Position numbers and translations under genes: made by a program
From: Ruminimicrobiellum sp045223915
GTDB taxonomy: Bacteria > Elusimicrobiota > Endomicrobiia > Endomicrobiales > Endomicrobiaceae
DNA: 64,000 nt
NCBI GenBank assembly: GCA_045223915.1
Contig: JBGUZU010000037.1
Coordinates: forward strand, 97,055-161,054
Direction: 5' to 3'
Notes under the pieces: model-generated
Seen by the model: the letters and a program-made list of their open reading frames with translations, nothing else
Told to the model about the DNA's origin: nothing
The model's database searches: none
Shown here: in pieces, positions 31,386 to 40,176 of the stretch
Numbering within the stretch: position 1 is the stretch's first letter
Layout of the letters: each line of letters starts with the position of its first letter

Positions 31386-34300
31386 TTATTGTTTTGTTGA
31401 TAAAATTTGATCTATTTCTTTTTCGCTGTCCTTGTTCATTCTTACCGATATTATTTTTGAAACACCCTGTTGTTCCATTGTAACACCATATAAAGTATCT
31501 GCCATTTCCATTGTTCTCTTATTATGTGTAACAACCATAAATTGAGTTTTCTGAGCAAACTCTCTTATAATATTATTATATCTTCCGACGTTTGCATCAT
31601 CGAAAGGAGCATCTACTTCGTCAAGTATACAAAACGGTGAAGGCTTTACCATAAAGAATGAAAATAATAGTGCAACTGCGGTAAATGCCTTTTCTCCACC
31701 GGAACATTGCATAATATTTTTAACGTTTTTTCCAGGAGGTTGTGCTTTAATATCAACACCGCTTTCCAACAAATTGTTTTCATCCGTCAAAATAAGATCT
31801 GCATCTCCGCCGCCAAAAACTTTTTTGTATAAAATTCTGAAATTTTCTCTAACCGCATCAAAAGTCTTTTTAAAATTAACAATAGTTGTTTCATTTATTT
31901 TTTTAATCGTTTCTTCCAAATCCTGTTTAGCTTTCAACAAATCCTTTTGTTGACTTTGAATAAAGTCATATCTTTGAGACAAACTTTCATACTCTTCTTC
32001 GGCACTCCAGTTAATAGCTCCGAAACTTTCTATCTTTTTCTTAAGTCTTGCAATTTCTTCTTTATCAACTTCAACACCGATATATTGATCTTTTATCTCT
32101 TCGTAAGTTTTACCGTAAGTTTCTTTTATTTGATTTTCCAAAAATTCTTTTTGCGTATTGTAACTTCTTTGATCCGACTGTAAAGCATTAACTTCATCAT
32201 TTAGTTGAGCAACTTTTGTTCTCGTTTCGGAAATGACTGCTTCTTTTGCGTCTATTTCCCCTTGTATTCTGTCTCTGTCACCGATAACAATTTGAAGTTC
32301 TGTTTCTTTTTGTGTCATTGCTTCACTATATTTTTGAATATTTGATGTTTCCGTTCCCTGAGTTGTTTGAATATTTTGAAGTTCTGTTTCAATTTCTGCA
32401 GTTCTGTTCGTTTTTTGTTCTATTTGAGATTTTAAGTTATCTATGTTGTCGGTAATATATTTTTGACCGGTGGCTCTGTGTTCCAAATCACTTTTTCTTC
32501 TTTCATAATTATTTGAAGAATCTATATATTCTTGATTTGCTTGTTCTTCTTGATTTCTCAATGCATCAATTTCCTGTTCAACTTTACCTAATGTTTCGTT
32601 TAAAGTTATACTTTCGGTTTCCATATCTGAAAGTTGCTGATCAATATCTGCTATTTTCTCATTAACCGTATCAAGAATTTGTTGCTTTTCAACTTTTTCT
32701 TTTTGTAAATTTTCTATTTCGGTTGCAGTATCGGAAATATCTGCTTTTCTTTGTTTTATGGTTTCTTGTAAGTTTTCTATTTGTGCGCCGATTCTTATCT
32801 TTAAATTATTATTATCTCTATCTTCAAAACTTATATTTAATTTTGTATCTTCTTTGTTATCGATTTCTTTACTTAAATTTTCTAATTCTTGTTTTGCACT
32901 TTCTATTTCTTTTTGTATTTTCTTTATTTGTTCTTCAACAAGAACAGGTTTATCGGACACATTTTTTGCTCCGCCCGAAACCACGGCTTTCGAGTATATT
33001 TTATTATTATTTATAAATATACCGTCGGAAATAAATTTTCCGACATTTTCATATTCCGGTAAGCAATTGAGCATTTTAAACAATTCTATTGCACTATCGG
33101 TACTTTTTTGAACGACAATATCCTTCGGAATATTTTCAGATACCAAAAATGATAACTTGCATAAATTATTATCCAACAAATATTTTATAGCATCTTCGGC
33201 TTGTTGCATACTGTCACAAATGAGATAATCGATTTTATCACCCAATGCATTTGCAACAATATCAATTCTATCTAAATCCGGAGAAATTATTTCTCCTACA
33301 CTATATTTAATGTAGCCTAAACTTTTTACGGCATTTATTGCCGCTTTTATAGGATTTTCTGCATCCATTTCTTTAATGGTGCTTATCTTAGATTCCAATC
33401 CGGCAATTCTTTTATTGTATTCAATCTCTTTATCTTTTAAAGATTCTATTTCCGTATCTATGTTTAAAACTACCTGTTTGCTTGCTTCAACTTTTGTTTC
33501 TATTTCTTTTAAAGAATTTTGAGCCTCTTGCAACTTTTGTTCAAAAGCTGCTATTTCTTGATTTGCGGGAGCAACGTCATTATTTAATCTTTCAATATTT
33601 CTATCTATTGAAGCTACAGTTGCACCGGCATCTGCCTGTTCTTGAATTATTGAGGTTTTTGAATTTATAAGTGTGTTTTTCTTTTGATCAATATCATCAA
33701 GTTTTGTTCTTGACTGATCTTCTTGTGTTTCCAAATCGGTAACTTGTTGTTTTATCGAATTATATTTTTCAAGTTTTGCTTCCGTTTCCTGTTTTAATTT
33801 TTCTACTTCTGCCTCTATACCATCATCTGCGGTATTTACATTTTTCAAATCTTCTTCGTACTTCAATATTTTTTCTTGAGCATCCTCTATTTCTACTCTT
33901 AATCTGTCTTGTTCCTGAATTAAATCAGCATCTTTCTGTTGTAAATTTTTAATATTGGCATCCGCCAATGCAGATTCCGTTTTTAAATCCGAAAATTCGG
34001 AATTTAATGCAATATATTTTTCATTGTTTTCAGTCTGGGCAAGTCTTAAATCCTGTTGTTCGGCTTCAAGTTGATGCAATGTAACATTTGTAGTTTCGTA
34101 TTCTCTTACTTTAGGTTCAATTTGAGTTTTTAATTTTTCTATTTCTTCATATCCTCTTGCCAAATTATTAACTACTTCAGCTATTTCATATTTAGCAAGA
34201 TCTTCTTTATATTTCTTACATTGTTTTGCTTTTTTTGCTTGTTGATCTAATTGTTTTATTTGTCCTTCAAATATTTTTAAAGAATCTTCCAATCTGGACA

Positions 34301-34862
34301 AATCAATTTCTATATTTTTAAGTCTGTGTAAAGTATCTTCTCTTCTAACTTTATATTTTGCAACACCGGCAGCTTCTTCAAAAAATTCTCTTCTTGTTTC
34401 CGGGTTTGCCATAACAAGTTCTTCAACCTTGTTCTGTTCTATAATAGAATATCCGCCGGTTCCGATACCGGTATCCAAAAACAAATCTATTATATCTTTA
34501 AGTCTGCATTGAGTTTTATTTATAAAGTACTCACTCTCGCCGCTTCTAAATAATTTTCTTGTAATCGCAACTTCGGAATAATCAATCGGAATCATATTTT
34601 GTGAATTATCAAATACCAATGTTACTTCAGCCATACCTGCGGCAGATCTGGTTTTCGTTCCGCCGAAAATAACATCCTGCATTGCTTTAGTTCTCATTGA
34701 TTTTGTTCTTTTTTCTCCGAGACACCAACGGATAGAATCGGATATATTAGATTTACCGCAACCGTTTGGCCCGATAATGGCAGATACACCTTTTTCAAAA
34801 GTTAAAACGGTTTTATCCGCAAAAGATTTAAATCCACAAAGTTCCAATTTTTTTAAGTACAT
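31386..34862 (-). CDS. smc: chromosome segregation protein SMC
   Basis: Condensin ATPase of 1158 residues. The N-terminal head has FKSFADKT and Walker A GPNGCGKSN (31-39), with Q-loop STAGGTKTRSAAG-like sequence. Long coiled coils (about 170-500 and 660-1000) flank a hinge (about 515-650, with IKAAINAVKSLGYIKYSVGE). The C-terminal head has the signature MQCSGGEKAFTAVALLF, Walker B FCILDEVDAPFDDANV and the closing THNKRTME. It compacts and segregates the chromosome with ScpA/ScpB, not encoded here. It starts an operon with DUF362 and lpxL; two adjacent inverted repeats lie 65-116 bases upstream. Confidence 0.97.
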   Translation of the reverse strand: MYLKKLELCGFKSFADKTVLTFEKGVSAIIGPNGCGKSNISDSIRWCLGEKRTKSMRTKAMQDVIFGGTKTRSAAGMAEVTLVFDNSQNMIPIDYSEVAITRKLFRSGESEYFINKTQCRLKDIIDLFLDTGIGTGGYSIIEQNKVEELVMANPETRREFFEEAAGVAKYKVRREDTLHRLKNIEIDLSRLEDSLKIFEGQIKQLDQQAKKAKQCKKYKEDLAKYEIAEVVNNLARGYEEIEKLKTQIEPKVREYETTNVTLHQLEAEQQDLRLAQTENNEKYIALNSEFSDLKTESALADANIKNLQQKDADLIQEQDRLRVEIEDAQEKILKYEEDLKNVNTADDGIEAEVEKLKQETEAKLEKYNSIKQQVTDLETQEDQSRTKLDDIDQKKNTLINSKTSIIQEQADAGATVASIDRNIERLNNDVAPANQEIAAFEQKLQEAQNSLKEIETKVEASKQVVLNIDTEIESLKDKEIEYNKRIAGLESKISTIKEMDAENPIKAAINAVKSLGYIKYSVGEIISPDLDRIDIVANALGDKIDYLICDSMQQAEDAIKYLLDNNLCKLSFLVSENIPKDIVVQKSTDSAIELFKMLNCLPEYENVGKFISDGIFINNNKIYSKAVVSGGAKNVSDKPVLVEEQIKKIQKEIESAKQELENLSKEIDNKEDTKLNISFEDRDNNNLKIRIGAQIENLQETIKQRKADISDTATEIENLQKEKVEKQQILDTVNEKIADIDQQLSDMETESITLNETLGKVEQEIDALRNQEEQANQEYIDSSNNYERRKSDLEHRATGQKYITDNIDNLKSQIEQKTNRTAEIETELQNIQTTQGTETSNIQKYSEAMTQKETELQIVIGDRDRIQGEIDAKEAVISETRTKVAQLNDEVNALQSDQRSYNTQKEFLENQIKETYGKTYEEIKDQYIGVEVDKEEIARLKKKIESFGAINWSAEEEYESLSQRYDFIQSQQKDLLKAKQDLEETIKKINETTIVNFKKTFDAVRENFRILYKKVFGGGDADLILTDENNLLESGVDIKAQPPGKNVKNIMQCSGGEKAFTAVALLFSFFMVKPSPFCILDEVDAPFDDANVGRYNNIIREFAQKTQFMVVTHNKRTMEMADTLYGVTMEQQGVSKIISVRMNKDSEKEIDQILSTKQ

Positions 34863-34926
34863 TACTTGTTTTTCCTGAAAAGATTTTTGTTGAAATTATC
34901 TTACCAGATAACACACCACTACTATT

Positions 34927-34957
34927 CAATATCTCTGTTCTTTCAAACAAGATATTG
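34927..34957. promoter_or_regulatory. 12-bp hairpin upstream of smc
   Basis: CAATATCT plus TGTT pair with AACA plus AGATATTG across a 6-base loop, with one bulged C. It is not followed by a T run on either strand, so it is not an obvious terminator. It adjoins a perfect palindrome (34958-34978). Confidence 0.5.
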
Positions 34958-34978
34958 TAACAATAATGATTATTGTTA
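34958..34978. promoter_or_regulatory. perfect 21-bp palindrome upstream of smc, operator-like
   Basis: Arms TAACAATAAT and ATTATTGTTA around a single G. It sits about 100 bases before the smc start and about 50 bases after the end of the Lys-rich protein gene, in register with the neighbouring hairpin. It could be a dimeric repressor site or part of a larger RNA fold. Confidence 0.5.
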
Positions 34979-35026
34979 TCTGATAAGAATAAATACTATT
35001 AGGGTTACTGTCTTTCTATATTTAGA

Positions 35027-35464
35027 TTAAGAAACTTTGCATTTTCTTATATCAGAAAGTTTTACAACTTTTCCGTCGCTTCCAACTATTCTTGCTGCAA
35101 TTGTTACATTTCCTGATTTAAAATAATTCCAATCAAACCACCAATATCCGGATGCAAATCTGCAAGGTAACCATTCACCTGAATTAAAAGATACTTCAAC
35201 ATAACCATCGGTTGAAGCACCGATTCTCAAAACATAATTATTTCCTGCGATTGTTTCATTTTCAACAGGATAATCAACTATAACATAAGAATTCTTTTTA
35301 GATTCCAATTCTTTATCTTTCTTTACGGAAGAAATTACTTTTTTCGATGAAGCAGATTTAGAAACAGAACTTTTTTTCTTTGCAACAACTTTTTTCTTTG
35401 CAACAGGTTTTACTGCTGATGAACTTTCTGCTTTTACAACTTTTTTTACTTTTTTTGTGGCCAT
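35027..35464 (-). CDS. Lys/Ala/Ser-rich protein with C-terminal Ig-like domain
   Basis: Unrecognised 145-residue protein. Residues 1-55 are a basic low-complexity tail of Lys, Ala, Ser and Val (for example VAKKKVVAKKKSSVSKSASS), like histone H1 or bacterial histone-like tails. Residues 57-145 form a beta-sandwich: SYVIVDYPVENETIAGNNYV, then VEVSFNSGEWLPCRF, GYWWFDWNYF and NVTIAARIVGSDGKV, resembling Ig-like or carbohydrate-binding modules. There is no signal peptide, so a cytosolic, perhaps DNA- or glycogen-binding role is possible. Start supported by AGGAG nine bases upstream. It lies alone between smc and the rimP operon, with a palindrome just upstream. Confidence 0.65.
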   Translation of the reverse strand: MATKKVKKVVKAESSSAVKPVAKKKVVAKKKSSVSKSASSKKVISSVKKDKELESKKNSYVIVDYPVENETIAGNNYVLRIGASTDGYVEVSFNSGEWLPCRFASGYWWFDWNYFKSGNVTIAARIVGSDGKVVKLSDIRKCKVS

Positions 35465-35487
35465 TTTGCTACACTCCTAACTAGTTT

Positions 35488-35509
35488 TTGTTTACTTTAA
35501 AATAAACAA
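35488..35509. promoter_or_regulatory. 22-bp near-perfect palindrome in the leader of the Lys-rich gene
   Basis: Arms TTGTTTA and TAAACAA with a TTTAAA centre and a single mismatched pair. It lies 24-45 bases upstream of the start codon, overlapping the likely promoter. Operator-like; no protein can be named. Confidence 0.4.
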
Positions 35510-35603
35510 TATTATTTTTAACTTTCATTGATTTTACAAAAATTACAACATTAAAATCAATATCAAAAAGGGTAGCAGCGAAAATATGGAAGTTTCATAT
35601 TAT

Positions 35604-35633
35604 TTGCAATATTTCAATTTAATTTAGTATAAT
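35604..35633 (+). promoter_or_regulatory. sigma70-type promoter of the rimP-nusA-infB operon
   Basis: TTGCAA (35604-35609) and a consensus TATAAT (35628-35633) with an 18-base spacer; predicted start about 35640, just before the leader hairpin. Confidence 0.65.
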
Positions 35634-35644
35634 TAACAAAGTTC

Positions 35645-35677
35645 AAAGGTGGCCGATGTTGGTCACCTTTAGTTTTT
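35645..35677 (+). promoter_or_regulatory. rimP leader hairpin, terminator-like
   Basis: A 10-bp stem (AAAGGTGGCC / GGTCACCTTT, one G.U) with a 6-base loop, followed by AGTTTTT, then the GGGAG ribosome site and the rimP ATG. A terminator-like hairpin at exactly this place is known in many bacteria (rimP/ylxS leader), where it is thought to control the nusA operon by attenuation. Confidence 0.7.
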
Positions 35678-35689
35678 ATAGGGAGATTT

Positions 35690-36145
35690 ATGAATATACC
35701 TGAACAAATAGAAAAAATTATTTCGTCTTTAGCGGAAAAAGAAAATGTTGAAATTGTTGATATTGAATATGTAAGAGAAAACGGTGAAAACATTTTAAGA
35801 ATTTATATAGATAGTCCTGATGGTGTAAATTTGGACTTATGTACAAAAATGAGTCACTTATTCGGAGATGAAATTGATAAAAATGATCCGATAAAAGATC
35901 ATTACATTTTAGAAATATCTTCTCCCGGAATAGACAGAATTTTGAAGAAAGAAAAAGACTTTTTGAGATTTAAAGGATTTTGCATAAAGGTTACAACCGC
36001 AAAAGCAATAAACAACCAAAAACATTTCAAAGGTCAGTTGGTTGCTGTTGCAAGCAATAAAATAGTAGTTGATGATGTAACAAACGGTATAGTAGAAATA
36101 GAAATATTAAATATAGTAAGAGCACAAGTAGATTCAGAAAATTAA
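35690..36145 (+). CDS. rimP: ribosome maturation factor RimP
   Basis: Assists 30S subunit maturation. The 151 residues show the two-domain RimP fold: EIVDIEYVRENGENILRIYIDSP and LCTKMSHLFGDEID in the N-terminal domain, YILEISSPGIDRIL at the junction, and an Sm-like C-terminal domain (FKGQLVAVASNKIVVDD). Good GGGAG ribosome site. First gene of the operon, ten bases before nusA. Confidence 0.96.
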   Translation: MNIPEQIEKIISSLAEKENVEIVDIEYVRENGENILRIYIDSPDGVNLDLCTKMSHLFGDEIDKNDPIKDHYILEISSPGIDRILKKEKDFLRFKGFCIKVTTAKAINNQKHFKGQLVAVASNKIVVDDVTNGIVEIEILNIVRAQVDSEN

Positions 36146-36155
36146 TGGAGGAAGT

Positions 36156-37403
36156 ATGTCTAGTGAACTTATAAATGCACTCGAAACAATACAAAAAGAG
36201 AAGAAAATTTCAAAAGAGGAAATTTTACATGTTATAGAAAATGCTTTAGTATCCGCATATAAGAAACATGTCGGAAAAGCTGTAAATGTAGAAGCTAAAG
36301 TTGATCCTGAAACCGGAGCAATGTCGGCATGTGTAATAAAAAAAGTCGTTGAAGAAGTTTCCAATCCTTTATTGGAAGTAAGTCTTCAAGATGCAAAAAA
36401 AGTTTCCAAATCCGCAAAAATCGACGAAGAAATAAAAATTCCTTTAGATACTGACGATTTTTCAAGAATTGCGGCACAAACGGCAAAACAAGTTATCGTA
36501 CAAAAAATAAGAGAATCCGAGAGGGATTCCTTATACGAAGAAATGAAAGCTAAAATCGGAGAAATGATAAATGGTTCTATATACAAAATATCAAACAGAA
36601 ACATTATCGTTGACTTAGGAAGAACAGAAGCCATTCTTCCCGTATCCGAACAAGTACCTAAAGAAAGTTTTTCAGTAGGTCAACATATAAGAGCATTAAT
36701 AATTAAGGCCGAAAAAAATGCAAAAGGTCCGAATATAGTTTTATCAAGAACTCATCCGGATTTAGTTAAAGTATTGTTTGAACTTGAAGTTCCCGAGATA
36801 TATGAAAAAGTTGTAGATATAGTAAACATAGTAAGAGAACCCGGTCTTAGAACAAAAATTTCTGTTATTTCTCATAATTCAAAAGTTGATCCGGTTGGAG
36901 CATGCGTAGGTGTAAAAGGTGCAAGAATAAAACCTATAATCGACGAATTAAGAGGAGAAAGAATAGATTTAATACCTTTTTCGAATGATCCTGTTAAATA
37001 TATTACGGCAGCTCTTTCCCCTGCAAAAGTTTTGACTGTTGCGATAATTTCCGAAGAAGAAAAGAAAGCTGAAGTTATTGTTGCAAACGATATGTTATCT
37101 TTAGCAATAGGTAAATCCGGACACAATGTAAGACTTGCTGCAAGACTTACCGGTTGGCATATAGATGTAAAATCCGAAGAACAAAAGAAACAAGAAACAG
37201 AACAAAAAATTGCTAATAAAACTTCTGTTTTGGAACAATTAAAAGGAATTAATGATAAAACCATAGATTTATTGGTTCAAGCCGGATTTACAAATATAAA
37301 TAAAATAGCAGAATTAAAAATTGAAGATTTAACAACTTTACCGGGAATAGGTGAAAAAACCGCTGAAAAAATTATTGAGGCGGCAAAAGAAGCAATTAAG
37401 TAA
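36156..37403 (+). CDS. nusA: transcription termination/antitermination factor NusA
   Basis: RNA polymerase-binding elongation factor, 415 residues. The N-terminal polymerase-binding domain (1-125) is followed by S1 (about 135-200, GSIYKISNRNIIVDLGRTEAI in outline), two KH domains (about 230-345, DPVGACVGVKGARI and LAIGKSGHNVRLAARLTGW) and a C-terminal helix-hairpin-helix (LPGIGEKTAEKIIEAAKEA). Strong GGAGG ribosome site eight bases upstream. It can regulate its own operon through the leader hairpin. Confidence 0.97.
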   Translation: MSSELINALETIQKEKKISKEEILHVIENALVSAYKKHVGKAVNVEAKVDPETGAMSACVIKKVVEEVSNPLLEVSLQDAKKVSKSAKIDEEIKIPLDTDDFSRIAAQTAKQVIVQKIRESERDSLYEEMKAKIGEMINGSIYKISNRNIIVDLGRTEAILPVSEQVPKESFSVGQHIRALIIKAEKNAKGPNIVLSRTHPDLVKVLFELEVPEIYEKVVDIVNIVREPGLRTKISVISHNSKVDPVGACVGVKGARIKPIIDELRGERIDLIPFSNDPVKYITAALSPAKVLTVAIISEEEKKAEVIVANDMLSLAIGKSGHNVRLAARLTGWHIDVKSEEQKKQETEQKIANKTSVLEQLKGINDKTIDLLVQAGFTNINKIAELKIEDLTTLPGIGEKTAEKIIEAAKEAIK

Positions 37404-37442
37404 TTTTTATAGAAGATTTTAGAAGAAGGAGTTGATGATTAT

Positions 37443-39731
37443 ATGGCCACAACAACAAAAAAAACAACAAAAAAAGAAAACACAGAAGAAACAAAAGTAA
37501 AAAAGACAAAAAAAACGGCAACTACTGTTAGCGGTTCAAAAACAACCGCAAAAAAGACAAAAGTTTCCGCTTCAAATTCTACTGCTGTGTCCAAAACAGA
37601 AAAAAAAGCTCCAAAATCTTCTAAAACAAAAGAAAAAACTGAAAAAAAATCAACTCACAAGACAAAAACAGCAGCATCGGATACAAAAAAAACTTCTTCT
37701 ACAAAAAAGACTTCAACCGCAAAAAAATCTAATATCGCCAAAAAAGTTACGGATACAAAAAAAACCGAAGAACAAAATGAAAAAGAAAAACAGCAAAAAA
37801 TATTAGAAGAACAGAAAAAAATAGAAGAAGCAAAAAAAGCAGCTGAAGAAGCAGCTGCAAGAAAAAGAATCGAAGAAGAAAATGCGAGAAGAAAGTTAGC
37901 AGAAGAAGAGGCAAAAAGAAAAGCTGCCGAAGAAGAAGCAAAAAGAAAAGCCGAAGAAGAAGCAAAAAAGCCGAAACTTCCCACTATAACAATTAATGAA
38001 CTTATAACCGTAAAAGAGCTTGCCGAAAAAATGAATTTAAAAGTAGGCGATGTATTAAGAAAATTAATGGCAATGGGAACATTGGCTACAATTAATCAAA
38101 GACTTGATACGGATACGGCAATTTTACTTGCAAACGAGTTCGGATTTGATGCAAAATTATCTTCACTTTATGAAGAAGAAAATATCAAAGAAGATTCTGC
38201 CGAAGATGATAAAGCAAATCTTCAACCAAGATCACCTATAGTTACAATAATGGGACATGTTGATCATGGTAAAACATCTTTACTTGATGCAATAAGGCAT
38301 AGTAATGTTATTGCAGGTGAAGCAGGCGGAATAACACAGCACATAGGTGCTTACAGAGTAAAAACCTCCACAGGTGAAATAACATTTTTAGATACACCGG
38401 GTCACGAAGCTTTTACCGCAATGAGATCCAGAGGAGCACAAGCAACCGATATTGTTATATTGGTTGTTTCCGCAGCGGATGGTGTTATGCCTCAGACAAT
38501 AGAAGCTATAAACCATGCAAAAGCTGCAAATGTTCCTATAATCGTTGCCGTTAACAAAATAGATTTACCGACTGCAAATCCTGAAAAAATAAGACAAGAA
38601 ATAAGCAATTATGGTTTACTCCCGGAAGAATGGGGCGGTGATACCATAATGGTTGATATATCAGCAAAACAAAAATTGAACATTGATTCTTTGTTGGAAT
38701 TAGTTCAACTTAAAGCGGAAATGATGGAATTAAAAGCTAACCCCAACAAACATGCCGAAGGTATTGTTATAGAAGCTAAGTTAGATCCAAGAAGAGGAGC
38801 TGTTGCAACAATTCTCGTACAAAGCGGAACTCTTCATGTAGGAGACAATTTAGTTGTAGGAACAACATTCGGTAAAGTTAGAGCAATGATTGATGAATAC
38901 GGAAAAAGATTTGATAAAGCAATACCAAGTATGCCTGTTGAAATTTTGGGTTTAAATGAACCCCCTCAGGCCGGTGATAAATTTGTTGTATTGGAGCACG
39001 AATCTCAAGTAAGAGAAATTGCCAATGCAAGAAAAGAAAAAGCAAAAGCGGATGCATTAAGACCTAAACAACATGTTTCTTTGTTGGACTTGAATGCAGG
39101 TAAGGCAAAACATCTTAAGATTATTCTAAAAACCGATGTTCAGGGTTCTTTGGGTGCATTGTGTGATGCTCTTGAAAGAATGTCTAATTCCGAAATAAAC
39201 TTGGAAATTATACATAAAGGTGCCGGTTCTATTACGGAATCCGATGTTGTTTTAGCTGCAGCTTCGGATGCTTTGATTGTAGGTTTCAACATAAGACCTG
39301 ATGCAGCCGTAGAAAAATTGGCGGAATCGGAAGGTGTAAGTATAAATGTTTATAGAATTATTTATGATTTAATTGCCGATATTAAAGCTGCAATGGAAGG
39401 TTTGCTTGATCCGGATACTCAAGAAAAAATTACCGGTAAAGCCGTTGTTAAACAAGTATTTAAATTATCTTCCGCAGGAACTGTTGCCGGTTGTACAGTA
39501 ACAGAAGGAAAAGCTCAAAGAAATGTTAAAATAAGACTTTTAAGAGATAATGTTATAATATTTGAAGGTAATTCTTCGGCGATAAAGAGATTTAAAGATG
39601 ATGTAAAAGAAGTTGAAAAAGGTTATGAATGCGGTATTTCTCTTGAAAACTTTTCTGATATAAAAGTTTCAGATGTCATGGAATTTTTCACAATAGAAAA
39701 GATTGCAAGAAAATTGGTAAACGAAAACTAA
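37443..39731 (+). CDS. infB: translation initiation factor IF-2
   Basis: GTPase that positions initiator tRNA on the ribosome, 762 residues. The first 180 residues are a low-complexity Lys/Thr/Ala and then Glu/Ala/Lys coiled region; an IF2-N domain follows (TINELITVKELAEKMNLKVG). The G domain starts about 265 with G1 GHVDHGKT (271-278), G3 DTPGHEAF and G4 NKID, then domains II, III (HLKIILKTDVQGSLGALCDAL) and IV. The extended basic N-terminal region is longer in charge runs than in most homologues. Start has GAAGGAG about ten bases upstream. Confidence 0.97.
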   Translation: MATTTKKTTKKENTEETKVKKTKKTATTVSGSKTTAKKTKVSASNSTAVSKTEKKAPKSSKTKEKTEKKSTHKTKTAASDTKKTSSTKKTSTAKKSNIAKKVTDTKKTEEQNEKEKQQKILEEQKKIEEAKKAAEEAAARKRIEEENARRKLAEEEAKRKAAEEEAKRKAEEEAKKPKLPTITINELITVKELAEKMNLKVGDVLRKLMAMGTLATINQRLDTDTAILLANEFGFDAKLSSLYEEENIKEDSAEDDKANLQPRSPIVTIMGHVDHGKTSLLDAIRHSNVIAGEAGGITQHIGAYRVKTSTGEITFLDTPGHEAFTAMRSRGAQATDIVILVVSAADGVMPQTIEAINHAKAANVPIIVAVNKIDLPTANPEKIRQEISNYGLLPEEWGGDTIMVDISAKQKLNIDSLLELVQLKAEMMELKANPNKHAEGIVIEAKLDPRRGAVATILVQSGTLHVGDNLVVGTTFGKVRAMIDEYGKRFDKAIPSMPVEILGLNEPPQAGDKFVVLEHESQVREIANARKEKAKADALRPKQHVSLLDLNAGKAKHLKIILKTDVQGSLGALCDALERMSNSEINLEIIHKGAGSITESDVVLAAASDALIVGFNIRPDAAVEKLAESEGVSINVYRIIYDLIADIKAAMEGLLDPDTQEKITGKAVVKQVFKLSSAGTVAGCTVTEGKAQRNVKIRLLRDNVIIFEGNSSAIKRFKDDVKEVEKGYECGISLENFSDIKVSDVMEFFTIEKIARKLVNEN

Positions 39732-39737
39732 AGACTA

Positions 39738-39815
39738 CAGAAGAATAGAAAGTTAGAAGTATAGAAGTATGGAAACGACAAAGGCAAACTACGAATTAAG
39801 GAATTGGTAATAGAA
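39738..39815. repeat. degenerate period-8 then period-7 array between infB and rbfA
   Basis: Units GAAGAATA, GAAAGTTA, GAAGTATA and GAAGTATG follow each other in an 8-base register; from about 39771 the spacing changes to roughly 7 (GAAACGA, CAAAGGC, AAACTAC and so on). It resembles the arrays near thrC and at 53010-53072, though no palindrome is attached. Confidence 0.45.
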
Positions 39816-39816
39816 C

Positions 39817-40176
39817 ATGAAGGCATATAAGAGAGCAACCAGAGTTGCAGAATTAATACAAAAAAACGTAGCGGAAATTTTGAGAGATATAAAAGAATTA
39901 AATAAAGGTTTAGTAACGGTAACGAGTGTAAGACTTACCGACGATTTACAAACTTGCAGAATTTTTTATTCCGTTATCGGAACAGAAGATGATAAAAAAA
40001 ATGCGGAAAAAGTTTTGTCGGAAAACCTTAAACAAATAAGATACAACATTGCACAAAATATGGAGTTAAGAAGAACTCCCACAATAGATTTTAAGTATGA
40101 TGATTCCGGAGAAAAAGCGGAAAAAATATTTGAAATTTTAGACAAGATAGAACATGAAAAAGACAATAACAAATAA
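39817..40176 (+). CDS. rbfA: ribosome-binding factor A
   Basis: KH-like 30S assembly factor needed for 16S rRNA 5'-end maturation and cold growth; 119 residues. RATRVAELIQKNVAEILRDIKEL, VTVTSVRLTDDLQTCRIFYSV and the closing LRRTPTIDFKYDDSGEKAEKIFEIL are canonical. The ribosome site is weak (a degenerate repeat array lies directly upstream). It overlaps the DHH phosphoesterase gene by 23 bases. Confidence 0.95.
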   Translation: MKAYKRATRVAELIQKNVAEILRDIKELNKGLVTVTSVRLTDDLQTCRIFYSVIGTEDDKKNAEKVLSENLKQIRYNIAQNMELRRTPTIDFKYDDSGEKAEKIFEILDKIEHEKDNNK

